This document shows positions 1-12,144 of a stretch of DNA of 64,000 nucleotides, in pieces. Within the stretch, counting starts at the first letter, position 1; each line of letters starts with the position of its first letter. This stretch comes from Paraphysoderma sedebokerense (lineage: Eukaryota; Blastocladiomycota; Physodermatomycetes; Physodermatales; Physodermataceae), in assembly GCA_025602915.1 (NCBI GenBank), contig JAHLJZ010000052.1, forward strand, positions 1 through 64,000, written 5' to 3'. The position numbers and the translations under genes were made by a program. The notes below the pieces were generated by a model. It saw only the letters and a program-made list of their open reading frames with translations. It searched no databases and was not told the origin of the DNA.

Positions 1-48
1 ATACTGATTTTACATAATAAAGTATTTTTACATTATACAGATGTTGAT

Positions 49-2464
49 CTAAATGAAATGTCCAAACAAACTTATTCCTTCCTTCGCAGTGACGGCCTCT
101 TGAGGCATGGAAGACGAGGATTCCGGTGATAATACGTAGGGCTGTGATTCTAGCAGGACAACTTCTGTGTTTGATACTCTTGGTTCTAAAATTTGCAGAC
201 TGAATGGTGAATCATGAGGTAATAAGATCGCGATCTGAACTTGCTGTTGGGATGTATTAATTATCGGGATTCTGAGTAGCTCTCCTGTTGCAGACCCGAT
301 ACCGGTTGCCCCCAAATTCGATTCTTGCTGGGTTGTCCAAAGATTTTTCCATATTGGGACTAAAATCTGGCGACCCGTAAAGGACGACACATCCACGGCA
401 GCTGTAGCAGAAGCAGGTGAATTGAAAAAAATCTTTTCGTTTCGCAATCCTAGCATGGCTGAAGAAAACTGAACGGGAACGCTGCGTTCCTCATTGGGAT
501 GCAGAATAATTGGATGATTGTTGTTGACGATAAGTTCTGCGGTTGTCGTACTGGTAAATACTCGAAGTGAATGGTTGGGAGATTGATTATATAAGGTTAT
601 TTTTCTGATTGAAGATGCATTCAATGACAACAGACTGGAACCTGGGCGAGAGCCTGGTGTTAGGTAATGGTGCAGATCTGTTAACCCAAAATCTAGTTTC
701 GTATCTCCCACAGCTAACATTGACTTTGCAATGCCACTCATATTGATGGAATGATACTCTCCGGTATCCGAAATCACGGTAATTTCTTCTTCGACAGATT
801 CTTCAAGTAGCGGCATAAATTGTACTGTTAGAACCCGTTTTTCAAAAGGTTGAAGTATAGCTTGGGAAGGGGTTACTCGGAAGCTAGGATGGGAGGACGC
901 TGATTTGTGAGAGACCGTAACACAACAGTTGCAGTCAATAGAAGACAGGTTTTTAATGTAGACATAAAGAGACCGAATTTCGCCAACAGGGCAGCAGCCG
1001 AAATCTAGGGAATTGGTAGAGCACCACACTGAAGGAGGATTTATTGCACGAAGCGGCATCCTAACAATGATGGTTTCGACAGTAAGATGGCGATGATACG
1101 TTTACAGGAGGAAATCGCGAGCAATGTTTACCTATTGATCAATGATCCACTTTCCGAACGTAAACTAATAGATCCGTCAACCTCTGAGGATGGTAACAGC
1201 ATGCGTGGTTGGGGCAGAAACGTAACGAAGACGGTGTACGATTTGGACTTGGGAACGATACCGGAAGCCGGATATACCTTGAAAAATTGAGACGGAAAGA
1301 CTTCGGCACGAAATGGAACATCGTTAACCATAGATTTATTATGGATATGCACTTCTTTCTTGTATGGAAGTCGGTGAAATGTTAATGTAGAGATATGCGC
1401 GGTCGAAAATGATAGGATCGGCTTTGATTGTATAGTTGATTTAACGTCGTCCACATGATCACGAATGGCCAAGTCTGCTACTATGTCGATGGCAGTATCA
1501 TCCTTTTTAACCTGGTCTAATTTAGCATTGTCAACAAAAGTAGTATGAGTTTTGGAGATTCCTGAACGTGTTACCTGAAAGCGAAAACTCGGTAAAGACA
1601 AACGCGCGATATTCGTTTAGACGCTCTTTGAGTGACATTACTGGGGTTGTTGTCTTTATTTTTGCCAGTGAATCCTCCACCTTTACGTGTGTATCTTTTG
1701 GGAACCCCAAGCCCATTGTATTCTGATTGCCATACTCCACATACCATTTGCTCAAAAATATGGTCATTTGTTCTCGAAGATAGGCGGCCGTGGACGATAG
1801 AACCGTTTCCTTTACAGGAGCTCCTTCGCTGTGGCTTTGAGAAATTATAGATGTTATTTCATGAAGTTGATGAAGGTAGAACTGTTTGATTCGCATCAAG
1901 TTCCGACTTGTTATTGGCAAACCGACACATAATGCTCGGAGTATCTCTGCCGTGTAGAGTTCGTGTACAGTGACTGAGAGTAGATTTGAAAATAGGCTGT
2001 CGATATAATTTACAAATGCTGTATCCTGAGCTGGCTCGGTTATGAAGAAACATCCCAGCGCCCGAATGAATGACAGGTTATATTCTAAAGTCTTACGATT
2101 AGTGTCGCTTGATTTCAGGAACCTCTCTTTTACATCGGTTTCAAGGGTCGAATAATTGGAGGGAAAGACCCTGAGAAATTGGGATAGAAGTAGAGAGAAA
2201 GCGTAACGTAGAATCTTCTGAGGGAAACGGGTCTGCACCATAAATGGCACACAATGCCCCAGTACAACGGCAGCAAGAGCTCGATGCAACGGGACCTATT
2301 TTGAATTCTGATCAATTCTCTGCAGTTTCCTTTAAATTTTACCACTTGGAGCTAACTTTACCTCGTCGCCTGAAAGTATATCGCACAGCAGCTTCACCAG
2401 GCGGATTTGTTTTGGCAACTCCAAAAGGGTGGAAGCGATCGAAGCAGATAGCATTCGAAGGCAT
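49..2464 (-). CDS. ASH/MSP-like Ig-fold domain protein, family unknown
   Basis: Four exons are proposed: 2464-2362, 2279-1575, 1516-1132 and 1060-49. Phases agree at all three introns and give about 734 residues. The last 450 residues hold repeated beta-rich segments of the ASH (ASPM-SPD2-Hydin)/major sperm protein type. For example, 'SLDFGCCPVGEIRS' is followed by 'VYIKNLS' and later 'PFEKRVLTVQFMP', and a second copy has 'LHPNEERSVPVQFS'. ASH domains are common in centrosome and cilium proteins, and related folds occur in trafficking proteins. The first 270 residues look helical and match no family I recognise. The ATG at 2464 is the least certain part, because the first intron needs an acceptor at 2280-2281. 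The gene is divergent from RTEL1. Function is not assigned. Confidence 0.72.
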
Positions 2465-3164
2465 TTTAAGCAAAATGACCGAATGGCGGGTTCATTGTGG
2501 CCTAGACAGTCAATGTAAAAGTTCCACAGAGAGGGGTAATCGGTGAACCTAGCGCGAGACTTTGAACAGTTTAATCATAGTTAGATTGCAGTATGGATAA
2601 TAAGAGTGCCGAGGGGAAGAGGAAGAGACCAATACCAGATCGGACAGAAGCAAACGAGAGTTTCTGCGCAGACGAGAGAGGAGAGCGATTGACGAGGAAG
2701 GTAGCGCCATAAGCGTAGGGGGAGTTGCTTCGTTTGATGTCGACGGCAGCGATGCAAAGAGATGCAAAGAGAGGGAATATCGAAAGAGGGAATGTGGTTG
2801 CGTTGAAAGAGGGAGTGGAAGCGCGACAGAACCCACCGACGAATGCGCTGGATAATATATGTAATGTAGGTGGACTGATACCGATACTGATACTGCGACA
2901 GCAAGAATATATCCACACACACACAGAGGAGCACAATCACACTCTTGTATCTATCACAATCTTACTCGTCTGCAGCGACATATCCACCGGTCTTCCATTC
3001 CCCATAGGATATAGAGTTCCTCCTCTGCCAATCTCGCGCAGAGACAATCCCTCCCATTCCATCCCATTCACAATATCTGATTCCTCGGCCCCCACCTTGT
3101 ATATATAGCTACTCACAGACAGACATATTCCTCACCCTCAGGCCCCTGCTTCCTGTCCGCCGCA
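2465..3164. other. Divergent intergenic region between ASH gene and RTEL1
   Basis: This 700-base shared upstream region holds only short shadow reading frames. It contains a CA-rich stretch near 2914-2926 and a pyrimidine-rich stretch from about 2990 to 3090 leading into a TATA-like box. I see no RNA gene. Confidence 0.6.
3100..3107 (+). promoter_or_regulatory. TATA-like box of RTEL1
   Basis: TATATATA lies 58 bases before the RTEL1 start codon and follows a C/T-rich tract. Position and sequence fit a core promoter with a short 5' leader. The transcription start is not visible from sequence. Confidence 0.45.
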
Positions 3165-6100
3165 ATGTCTGTAGCTCCTGTTTCTCGCAACATCAACGGC
3201 GTTACCGTCAATTTCCCATTCAACCCGTATAAATGTCAGATCGATTTCATGGAAAAAGTCATTCTCTCCCTGCAAGGGGTAATTATCACATACATTCCCG
3301 TATATCGCTACGCTTTCTCACTCATTCTAACCATTATATTTTGATAAAATAGAAGGAGAACGCTTTGCTGGAATCCCCAACGGGAACGGGAAAAACGTTG
3401 TGTCTGTTGTGCGCAACTTTGGCTTGGTAGCGACCCTTGCTTTGAATATATTCATATTCTTTACTGATCTTTCTTTGACGATTCTTCAACCGGGGCTACA
3501 GGAGAGAAGCCTATATGGCCCGACGGCAACTAGAAAAGAATTGCGGTGGCTTAGAAGAAGGTGATAACGAGTATAGGGAAAGTTTGACAAAGGAGTTAAA
3601 TTCAGCTGTAACAACGAATCCTGATTCAGGTATTTAGACTAAGAGTATTTTTAATCTGGCTCGAAGTACGTAGAACTGATCGAGTGAAAAAAATCTCTTT
3701 AGAATCATGGCTGGAAGAACCGCCCAAAATCTTTTACGCTTCTAGAACTCACTCCCAACTGTCACAAGCTATTAAGGAATTACGGAATACAGGATACAAG
3801 TATATATCAGCTTTTCTAGTTGGATAAATTTGCTATAAATTGACATCTGACCACTGTATCAAACCGTGAAGAGTTCGAACTTGCATTCTCGGTTCTCGCG
3901 AACAGATGTGTCTAGATCCAGACGTGTCCAAAGCAACTACAAACACTGCTCGAACAAATCTATGTCGCCAGAAAACAGCCAAACGACAATGTCAATATCA
4001 TTTGGGTGTTGATAGTTAGTACAACCCTTCTAATACCCAGTCTCAGAGTCAGCTCAGATACCACTATTCTAACTAATGTATACATCCAGAGGCGAAAAAC
4101 GATCCAATGTTCTCAGTTGAGACCAGCGTCGCCGATATAGAAGACTTGATTAAATATGGAGAAGAGATGAAGTAAGGATTGCTCCCGTAATTATCTAGAT
4201 CCGAACGAAGGTCGCTCTGTTCATTGTTGTCTTTCTTCTCCAGAGCTTGTCCGTACTTTCTCTCCAGAGAGCATCTAAATCAAGCAGATATTGTTTTCTT
4301 ACCGTACAATTACTTGGTTGATTCAAAATCTCGAGAAAATCAAAACATCGATGTGAAAAATTCAATCATCATTTTTGACGAGGCTCACAATTTGGTACTC
4401 ATCTCTTACTTGAACTTTTCCTACAAAACTATAGTTTTGGCTGACATGTCATTTTTTTTCATGCTTAATTCCTTCACCACCAGGAATCAACGTGTGGGGA
4501 TGCGACATCATTTGAATTGAGCTCAACTGATATTGCATTGTGCATAAACGAAGCTGACGAATGTATACGCATTGCCGGAGACATGACTTACCAGGGAAAA
4601 TTTGACGCCGATAGTTACGCTTTGGTGAAAGGTTATTGTTCCTGTCCTACCACATAGTTTAATATGTGCTTTTTTGACTTCCATTTTTCGGTCTGCGACT
4701 GCATTTCCCATTAAGTTGTCTAACATTGCCCAAATTAGCGCTTTTGGTAAAATTCGAGCGACACCTCGATTCAATTGAGATTCCAGCATCTTCGAACGAC
4801 ATTGTTAAACCTGGCAAATTTATTTATGAACTTTTCGAAAATATAAGTGTTCAATTCAGCAATGTATACGCGCTGCTGCAAATTCTGGAAGAAGGGGTCA
4901 GCCTAATCGTTGCAGGTTGGTAGATTGTACATTTATTCGTTTTTTCCGTCGATCTGTTTGGGTACTATGGTGGTTTGATTTGCTTCTAACTTTGATTTAA
5001 CTTGACGTGCCAAGAATCGCATGCAAAGAAGAACGCATCGAAATGCGCGCTCAACAACTTTGCATCGGCCCTCAAAATCCTCTTCAGACAAGAATACACT
5101 GAGGTGGGATTTGACATTGATGAGCTGACAAAATATTACAAGGTTTGGGTCGACATTTTCCGTTCTACCGGTCTCCTCAACCTCTGTCCGCGCCATGTCT
5201 TCTGACTTGGCACGTCTTGAACGCATCCAACCAGGTTCACATTCAAAAAGAGAAGCCCCGGACCAGCCGGCCCTCGTCTAATGTTTGGACTGTTACGCAT
5301 TCTGCTAAAATCGATGGAAGAACGCTTTCGTATTGGTGTTTTAGCCCTGGTGTTGCGATGAAAGAGTTAGTGAAGAAGGATGTTCGAAGTGTCATTCTTG
5401 CCAGTGGCACATTGAAACCTCTGGAATCATTTGCGGCTGAATTACAATTGTATGTCGTGTACATGCTCTGTATTTCAATGTAATAGATCTCTAGAAGCTC
5501 ACACAATTTTTCGCTTTTGTTTATAGGCCGTTCCCCCACACTCTGGAAAATCCGCACGTCATTCAGCCGCATCAAGCAATGGTCGGTATTCTCCGTAAAG
5601 GACCTCGAGGCCACACTTTGAACTCTTCGTTTAAGACTCGAAACCGAGTAGAGTATAAAGAAGATTTGGGAAATGTTATTGTCAATTTCAGCAGGATTGT
5701 GCCTGACGGGCTGCTTGTTTTTTTCCCGAGTTATGGCGTTATGGAAGATAGCATTCGCTTCTGGCAGCAGGTAATTCGGTGGTCATTGCCTCTTCCAGTT
5801 ATTTCGATTTCAGTCGCGGTTCTGATAACTGATCGGTTTTTTATTTTTTTCGTTTACGAACAACAGCCACCGGTAGAAGGCGGGCGTAGCATTTACGAGC
5901 GTATCAGCCAATTTAAAGAAATTATTGTAGAACCGAAAAATAAGTTAGAATTCGCTACTGTATGTCTTTCTCAATGGGTTTGGTTATCGCGTTCTATGAA
6001 TTCTTATTAACTTTTTACTATCATCTCAACACGCAGGCTATGGATGATTTTTATACCCGTATCAATTCACCATCTCATCCTAATGGCGTCGCCTTCTTTG

Positions 6101-8534
6101 CAGTCTGTAGAGGGAAAGTGTCAGAAGGTGTAGATTTTGCTGACAATCGAGGCAGAGCTGTCATTATCACGGGGATTCCGTTCCCTAATGCCACGGACCC
6201 TAAGGTTTGTTCTTGAATTTTTATATTTTGCAAATCTTCTGCCGCCTTTGATGTAAGGTTTCGCGCGACTGTGATGTTGTACCGGGAACACGCTGCATTA
6301 TATTATCGGTGTCCTAATTCTGCACGTTTAGGTTACCTTGAAGAAAAAATTCTTGGATGAAATGCATGCACAAAACTCGAGAAAGAAGAGCAATATACAG
6401 GTATCAGTTTCTTGTCCTTAAACTCCCTTCAATATGAATAAACCGTAATCCTGCAGTGTTGCTAATTTGCTGCCCTTTCCGTTTCATTCTTTTCATATTG
6501 AACACCCACAAAAGTCAATATCTGGGCAAGATTGGTATACACAGCAAGCCGCGCGCGCAGTGAATCAAGCAATCGGTAGAGTCATTCGGCATCGCAAAGA
6601 TTATGGAGCTATACTATTATGCGATGAACGGTGCGTTTGAATATAGATCAGTACACTGATTTATTGCTGGTAGTTAGGAATGAACTGACACATGGATATC
6701 TTTTCTTCCACCACAATTGTCTTATACTTATGCTATTAGATTTAGTTTTTCTAACAGCAAAAGTCAGTTACCAGTCTGGGTGCAACCATTCATCAAGGAA
6801 TTCGGCAGTTTCGGAGAAGCACAACGTTTGTTTCGTTTTCTTCAAATTAATTGAAGAAGATGCCCATACTGATGCGATTTTGTATGGAAATAGGTCAATT
6901 AACGAACTTCTTTAGACAAATGTCGAATGTTGCCATGGTGAGCATTTAATATTCCATATGTATGCCTTCGAACGTATTGACTGACATGGCTGTTTTGTTA
7001 ACAGAAAGAATCCTCTGGGCCGATACAAAATAACCGTCCAGTTTCGTCACAGCTATCGTCTATGTCTGCTAATTCTTCGCCAAAATCATTACCCAGCTCT
7101 TCCGCAGTTGCCCGGCACCTACCTGCAGCGTCTGATAGATCAGCCAAGTTAGCGTATATGCTCCAACACACAAAAACCATAGGACACGCCGCATTGTTAT
7201 CAGATGCCTTACTCAAACAGTATGGTGGCCCTGGCGGTGGCGCAAAGAGACAGATATCGTACGATATAGACGATAAAACTGACGTTGTGCTGGCCAAACG
7301 CAAGCGAGGAGCGACGTCCCTGATGGACACTTTAAAGCAGTATCATGTAAGTTGACCTTTCTCTCAATTGCCGTTCCACTTTTGACTCGTTCCACACTTC
7401 TGGGCAGTTCAATACATGTCTGTAGTGACACAGGTAATAGACAAATCACTCACACGTTTCATCTACTACCTAATTGATGTAGACTGTAAACGCGGACGAT
7501 CCGACCCGGCCATCGTTGCACAAAACTACCTATGACACTCTAGTTGGCTCGAAAACTCTTACATTAACAAAACAAAAACCATCGGCCACTTCTAAAACTA
7601 CAACTTCACAATCTAAGCTACAATCTTTCACTCGATCAAACTCTATCCCCTCGATTACTACTTCCTCATCTACCAATCCATCATCATCATCTACAACCAC
7701 TTCGAATTACCTCCAACAAGTTAAATCGTCCCTCCCCGCGTCATCTTATCGAGAGTTTCAAATACTACTCAAGAAATATAAATCGAAAGAAACGGATAAA
7801 TCATTCACGATTGATGTATTTTTAGATAGTATAATTAATGTCTTTGCCGCCGTGAAAGAGATTGATTTGTTGGTAGGTTTCAAACCGTACGTTCCTAGCA
7901 AATATCATACGTTGTTTCTGGAAAAGGTGAATGAATATGGTTCGTACATTGTTAGACGCTCTAGTAAAAACCATCTTCAATGGCTCTGAATTAATTACGT
8001 CGATTTCGTTTTTTCGCGTTTTATTTACAGTTGCCTTACACCCCGAGGTCATGATGAAAGATGACAAGATCGCGGATGAACCAGACAATACGACCATCTC
8101 GAATGAGAACCACATAAAAAGTCAACCCAAATCTGGTAAATATATAATTTCATTTTGTTTCTCAATGTTTATTCTCCTTGTTAAGAAACTTGCAAGTGAC
8201 ATCTACTTTTTGAATACTTACCGACCGAATATATAGACAAACCGACCTGTTTAATTTGTCAAAACCCTGTTCGACATCCTTTTAAATTAAAAAAATGCAA
8301 TCATCATGGTTGTCACGCTTGCTGGATCGACTATTTAAGTACGTTTCAACCCTTCCTTTCTACTTCTTTTTATTCTTCCGTCGTTCGCTGTTTTCTTTTC
8401 CCAAACGCAAAGCGACATTCTAATTTTTGGTTTCCTGCGCTGTTTGGCGAATAGAAAAGAACAAAGTCTGTCCGTCCACGCAATGTAATGAAGTTGCTAG
8501 AGGAAGTGCACTTGAGAAAATGTATTTTTATTAG
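3165..8534 (+). CDS. RTEL1: Regulator of telomere elongation helicase 1 (Fe-S DEAH helicase)
   Basis: The model has 23 exons: 3165-3278, 3353-3426, 3502-3629, 3703-3799, 3872-4014, 4090-4171, 4244-4394, 4484-4631, 4739-4915, 5015-5142, 5235-5449, 5527-5770, 5867-5959, 6037-6204, 6332-6400, 6515-6630, 6740-6825, 6894-6937, 7005-7346, 7483-7939, 8031-8135, 8237-8338 and 8455-8534 (1120 residues, in phase throughout). The start '[14 protein letters not shown]' is the RTEL1 signature. Walker [10 protein letters not shown] lies near residues 45-53. Fe-S cysteines appear in MCLDPD, LCRQK, QCQYH and ACPYF, and the DEAH box in FDEAHN near 257-263. Other family motifs are [20 protein letters not shown] and [15 protein letters not shown] harmonin-like domain spans about 958-1026, and a C-terminal RING-type cysteine/histidine cluster starts at CLICQNP. 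RTEL1 unwinds D-loops, T-loops and G-quadruplexes in the nucleus. Confidence 0.95.
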
Positions 8535-8785
8535 ATAAACATTGGGCCAGAGGCGTGGTTGTTGTACCATATATTATGTAAATCGCAAGAAACGCAAAAA
8601 AAAGGATTGTATTTGTAGACTACATGGGCGGATTTGAAGGTGAAGGACATGTAGAAAATTCAGTAATTCATGTTCAAAAATACAATTTCACTGTAACTTT
8701 ATTACGACATCTACGATCAACTTACATCTAAAACAATTACAAAGCCTAGTATCTGAAAATAGTAAATAATACACTGCAACTAAAA

Positions 8786-11700
8786 CTAGATATCCATGAC
8801 GCCATCGTGTGATTCTAACGTGGGAGATTGTGGTTGCGCAATCGTCAAACTCTCAATGGATGCTTTTGAAGGTTCCAATGCGAGCGGTTTTGGGGCATGT
8901 AATTCTTGTTTCAATTTAAGCAACTCGCCCTCCATCGTTCTCAATTTTAGTTCCCACATATTATCCCGTTCGGAAATTTGATTCACGTATTTCGATTCTA
9001 ACTCTTCGTACCTGTTATTGGAGGATTCTAGAAGTGAATTGATATCCTCTTCGTGAGTATTACGAGAGACCTAATGGCGTAGAGGGTGAAAATTAGTTCC
9101 CGTGTTAAAAAAAAAAATTGACACACTAGAATAAATCAAGTTACCTCGAGTTCTTCTTCCAATTCTCTCACTTTGTGACTTAATTCTTCAACAATTTGAT
9201 TCTTCATTTGCAAGGCTTCTTGCCACAATGCAGCGTCACTATCACCGACAGATTTCTGAAGTTGTTCGAGTTGATTATTCTTCCCGACAAGTTCAGACTG
9301 CAACGAGGATATAGTGGATTCGAACGACTTAACTTCGGCGGATGAACGGGCTTTTGAATTTTCAAGTTCAGATTGTAAGGAGGCGACAACAGTGTTTTGT
9401 CCCGCAAGCTCGGATTCGAGAGCCGAGATTTTCGATTCGTATGGTGCGACATCGACTGGAGGAATTGATTTGAGTGAGTTGAGTTCTGTTCTCAAATCTT
9501 CCAACATCTCGTCTTTTCCGACCAATTGCGACTCCAACGAAGCAATTCTTGCTTCATATGGGGTGACATCGACTGGAGGGATAGATTTGAGCGAATTGAG
9601 TTCTGACTTCAATCCTTCCACTATATCATCTTTCTCAACCAATTGTGACTCCAACGCTGCAATTTTGGTTTCGTAAGGAGCTGTATCGACAGGAGGAATC
9701 GATTTCATTGCCTCGAGTTCTGATCTTAAGCCTTGGACAGCATTATCTTTCTCGGCCAATTGAGACTCCAATGCGGTGATTTTGGATTCGTAAGGAGTAA
9801 CATCGATTTGTGGAATGGCTTTCAAAGCTTCCAATTCAGATTTTACGGATTCATTTTCTGATTGGGATTCGCTAAGCTGTGATTCGAGAGCAGAAATCTT
9901 CGATTCGTATGGAGTAACGTCAACAGGAGGAATTGACTTTAAGGCTTCGAGTTCGCCTTTCGCATTTTCCAAAGAAGCATCTTTTTCGTTTAATTGAGAC
10001 TCCAACGAGGCAATTCTGCTTTCGTAAGGTGCAAGGTCGACTGAAGGAACGGCTTTCAAAGCTTCCACTTCAGATTTCAAGGATTCATTGGCCGACTGGC
10101 TTTCCGTTAGCTGTGATTCGAGTGTAGAGATTTTCAATTCATACGGGGAGACATCAACAGCGGGAACCGATCTAAGTGCATCGAGCTCGCTTTTCAAACT
10201 GTCGACAACTCCCTGCTTTTCAGCCAATTGAGACTCCAATGCGGCGATTCTTTCTTCATAAGGAGCAACGTCGACTGCCGGAACAGCTCTCAGATTTTCC
10301 ATTTGAGAGTTTAATGATTCCTTTGCCGCTTCACTTTCGGATAGCTGCAATTCGAGGGCTGTGATTCTCGATTCATATGATGCGATATCTACTGGGGGAG
10401 CAGACTTCACTGCTTCGAGTTCGGTTTTCACACTCTCGAAAGCAGCATCTTTCTCGGCCATACGTGATTCCATCTCTGAGATTCTTGTTTCATAAGGAGC
10501 AACATCAACCGGTTGGATTGCCTTTAATGTTTCCACTTCAGACTTGAGAGATTCATTTGCTGATTCGGCTTCGGTGAGTTGAGATTCGAGTGCAGAAATT
10601 TTCGTTTGATATGGGGTGATATCAATTGCAGGAGCCGACTTCAATGCATCAAGTTCAGTTCTCAATCCTTCCACGCATCCGTCTTTCTCCGCCAATTGAG
10701 ACTCCAATGCAGCAATTTTGCTTTCGTAAGGTGTCATATCCACTGGCTGAACGGATTTTAGAGATTCTACCTCCGCTTTCAATGATTCGATCACTTGATC
10801 TTTTAAGGAGATATTGGATTCGAATTCTTGCATTTTCGCTTCATAAGACCCTACGTCTACTTGAGGAACAGCTTTCAAAGTATTCACTTCTGCTTTTAAT
10901 GATTCTACGACGCTGTCGCGCTCGGCGACCAGTTCCGTCAATTCTGATATCTTAGTTTCGTATGTATCAATGTTAACTGGTTCCATTGCTTTAAAAGCAT
11001 CGTTTTCAGCTTTCAATGAATTTAACATGTTTTCTTTTTCCACGATTTCCGATTCTAACAATTTGATGCGAGTTTCTAATGATTCGACGTCAACCGATGG
11101 GGTGGATTTCGCAGAAGCAAGCTCAGCATGGAGCGATTCTACGGTTGCTACTTTTTCGTCGAGTTCCTTTTGAAGACTTGTCATCTTTCCTTCCAATTCG
11201 GCAATGAGAGTAGGATCCGTATCCGGAACAGCAGATGACTCGGTTTGTTTAGACTTTAACTGTTCAATTTCGGCCTGTTTGAACTCGGCCAGCGATAACA
11301 GCTGCTGTTCGTGTATAGTCTTGAGTATGTCGAATTCGGCTTTCTTTTCCATTTCTAACGCTTGTCTGACTGATCCAACATCAGACGATGACACGTTGTT
11401 GCCGGTTTGCAAAGTATCAAGGCCTTCGTGACTAGGAGTCGGTACTTCTAGACGTGATTTCAAACCGTCATTCTACCAAAAAAATGCCATAAATCCCATG
11501 CTTCGTTGCGCAGAATTAAAGAAATCTATATACTATACCTCAATTTTCAAAACATCCAACTGGCTTTTCAAAGTCTCCAGTTGTTGCTTAAATTTTTCAG
11601 TTTTTGCGTCTTCAACTTTAAGAGCCGATGCTTTCTTTGCGCTGGATGATGTTGGTGTTGTGGCTCTAGATGTCGTCGGCTTGGAGACGCCACTTTTAGC

Positions 11701-12144
11701 AACCGCGGATAATCTCGTGGCGGTACTGGTTGTTGAACCAGTTCGGCCAGACGAAGACAATCTGGAGGTCGTTCCAGTTGATTTTGCGGTGGTAGCCGGT
11801 GGTTTCCTCACAGTAGTGGTTCTAGTTGTCGATGGTTTCGGCGAAAGCGGCGGTGTCATTGTCTGAGACACCTTTGGTTTGACCACAGTGGATGATTTCG
11901 ACGACAAGGAGGAGGCGGAGGACGGTTTTTTGGCGACAGAGAGTTTCTTGTCTGCAGTCGAGGCAGATGACGGAGATGCCGAGGTTCTCACTGAAGATTT
12001 TGCGACCATTGGTTTTTTGTCGAGAGTAGCAGACTTTCGAAGAGTGGAGGAGGTGGTGGAGGAGGTGGTGGTGGCGGCAGAGGCGGAAGACTTTGAGGTA
12101 GCGACCCTTGGGCGGGTGGTTGAAGTAGCGGGCCTCGCAAACAT
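8786..12144 (-). CDS. Large coiled-coil protein with 39-residue tandem repeats and basic Ser/Thr-rich head
   Basis: Three exons (12144-11539, 11472-9145, 9070-8786) give about 1072 residues with matching phases. Residues 1-190 are basic, disordered and very rich in Ser, Thr, Ala, Lys and Pro, like heads that bind microtubules. Next come about 16 tandem 39-residue units built around a proline hinge, typically 'PPVDVTPYESKI' then 'ALESQLAEKD' then 'LKSELEALKS'. A final coiled coil has 'HKVRELEEELE', and the tail is mostly polar. The start at 12144 (MFARPATSTTRP) is preferred over an upstream in-frame extension, which is only a translation of the GGAACGAAGGAA repeat. I recognise no family. A structural or cytoskeletal role is inferred from composition alone. 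The gene converges with RTEL1 and is divergent from the chitin synthase gene. Confidence 0.8.
9238..11112 (-). repeat. Coding tandem repeat, about 16 x 117 bp
   Basis: Sixteen consecutive 39-codon units lie inside the second exon of the coiled-coil gene. The central units are most alike; the first three and the last are diverged. Two subtypes alternate through the middle of the array. One has 'AEKD' after the leucine-rich part and the other has 'TESQSANES'-like sequence. This suggests an ancestral 78-residue dimer that was duplicated. Confidence 0.85.

Noticed and set aside
2549-3108. Overlapping frames on both strands between the ASH gene and RTEL1
   Set aside because: Pyrimidine-rich and CA-rich promoter sequence gives open frames by composition.
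9314-11173. Repeated plus-strand frames across the tandem repeat
   Set aside because: They repeat only because the antisense coding units repeat; no start or family supports them.
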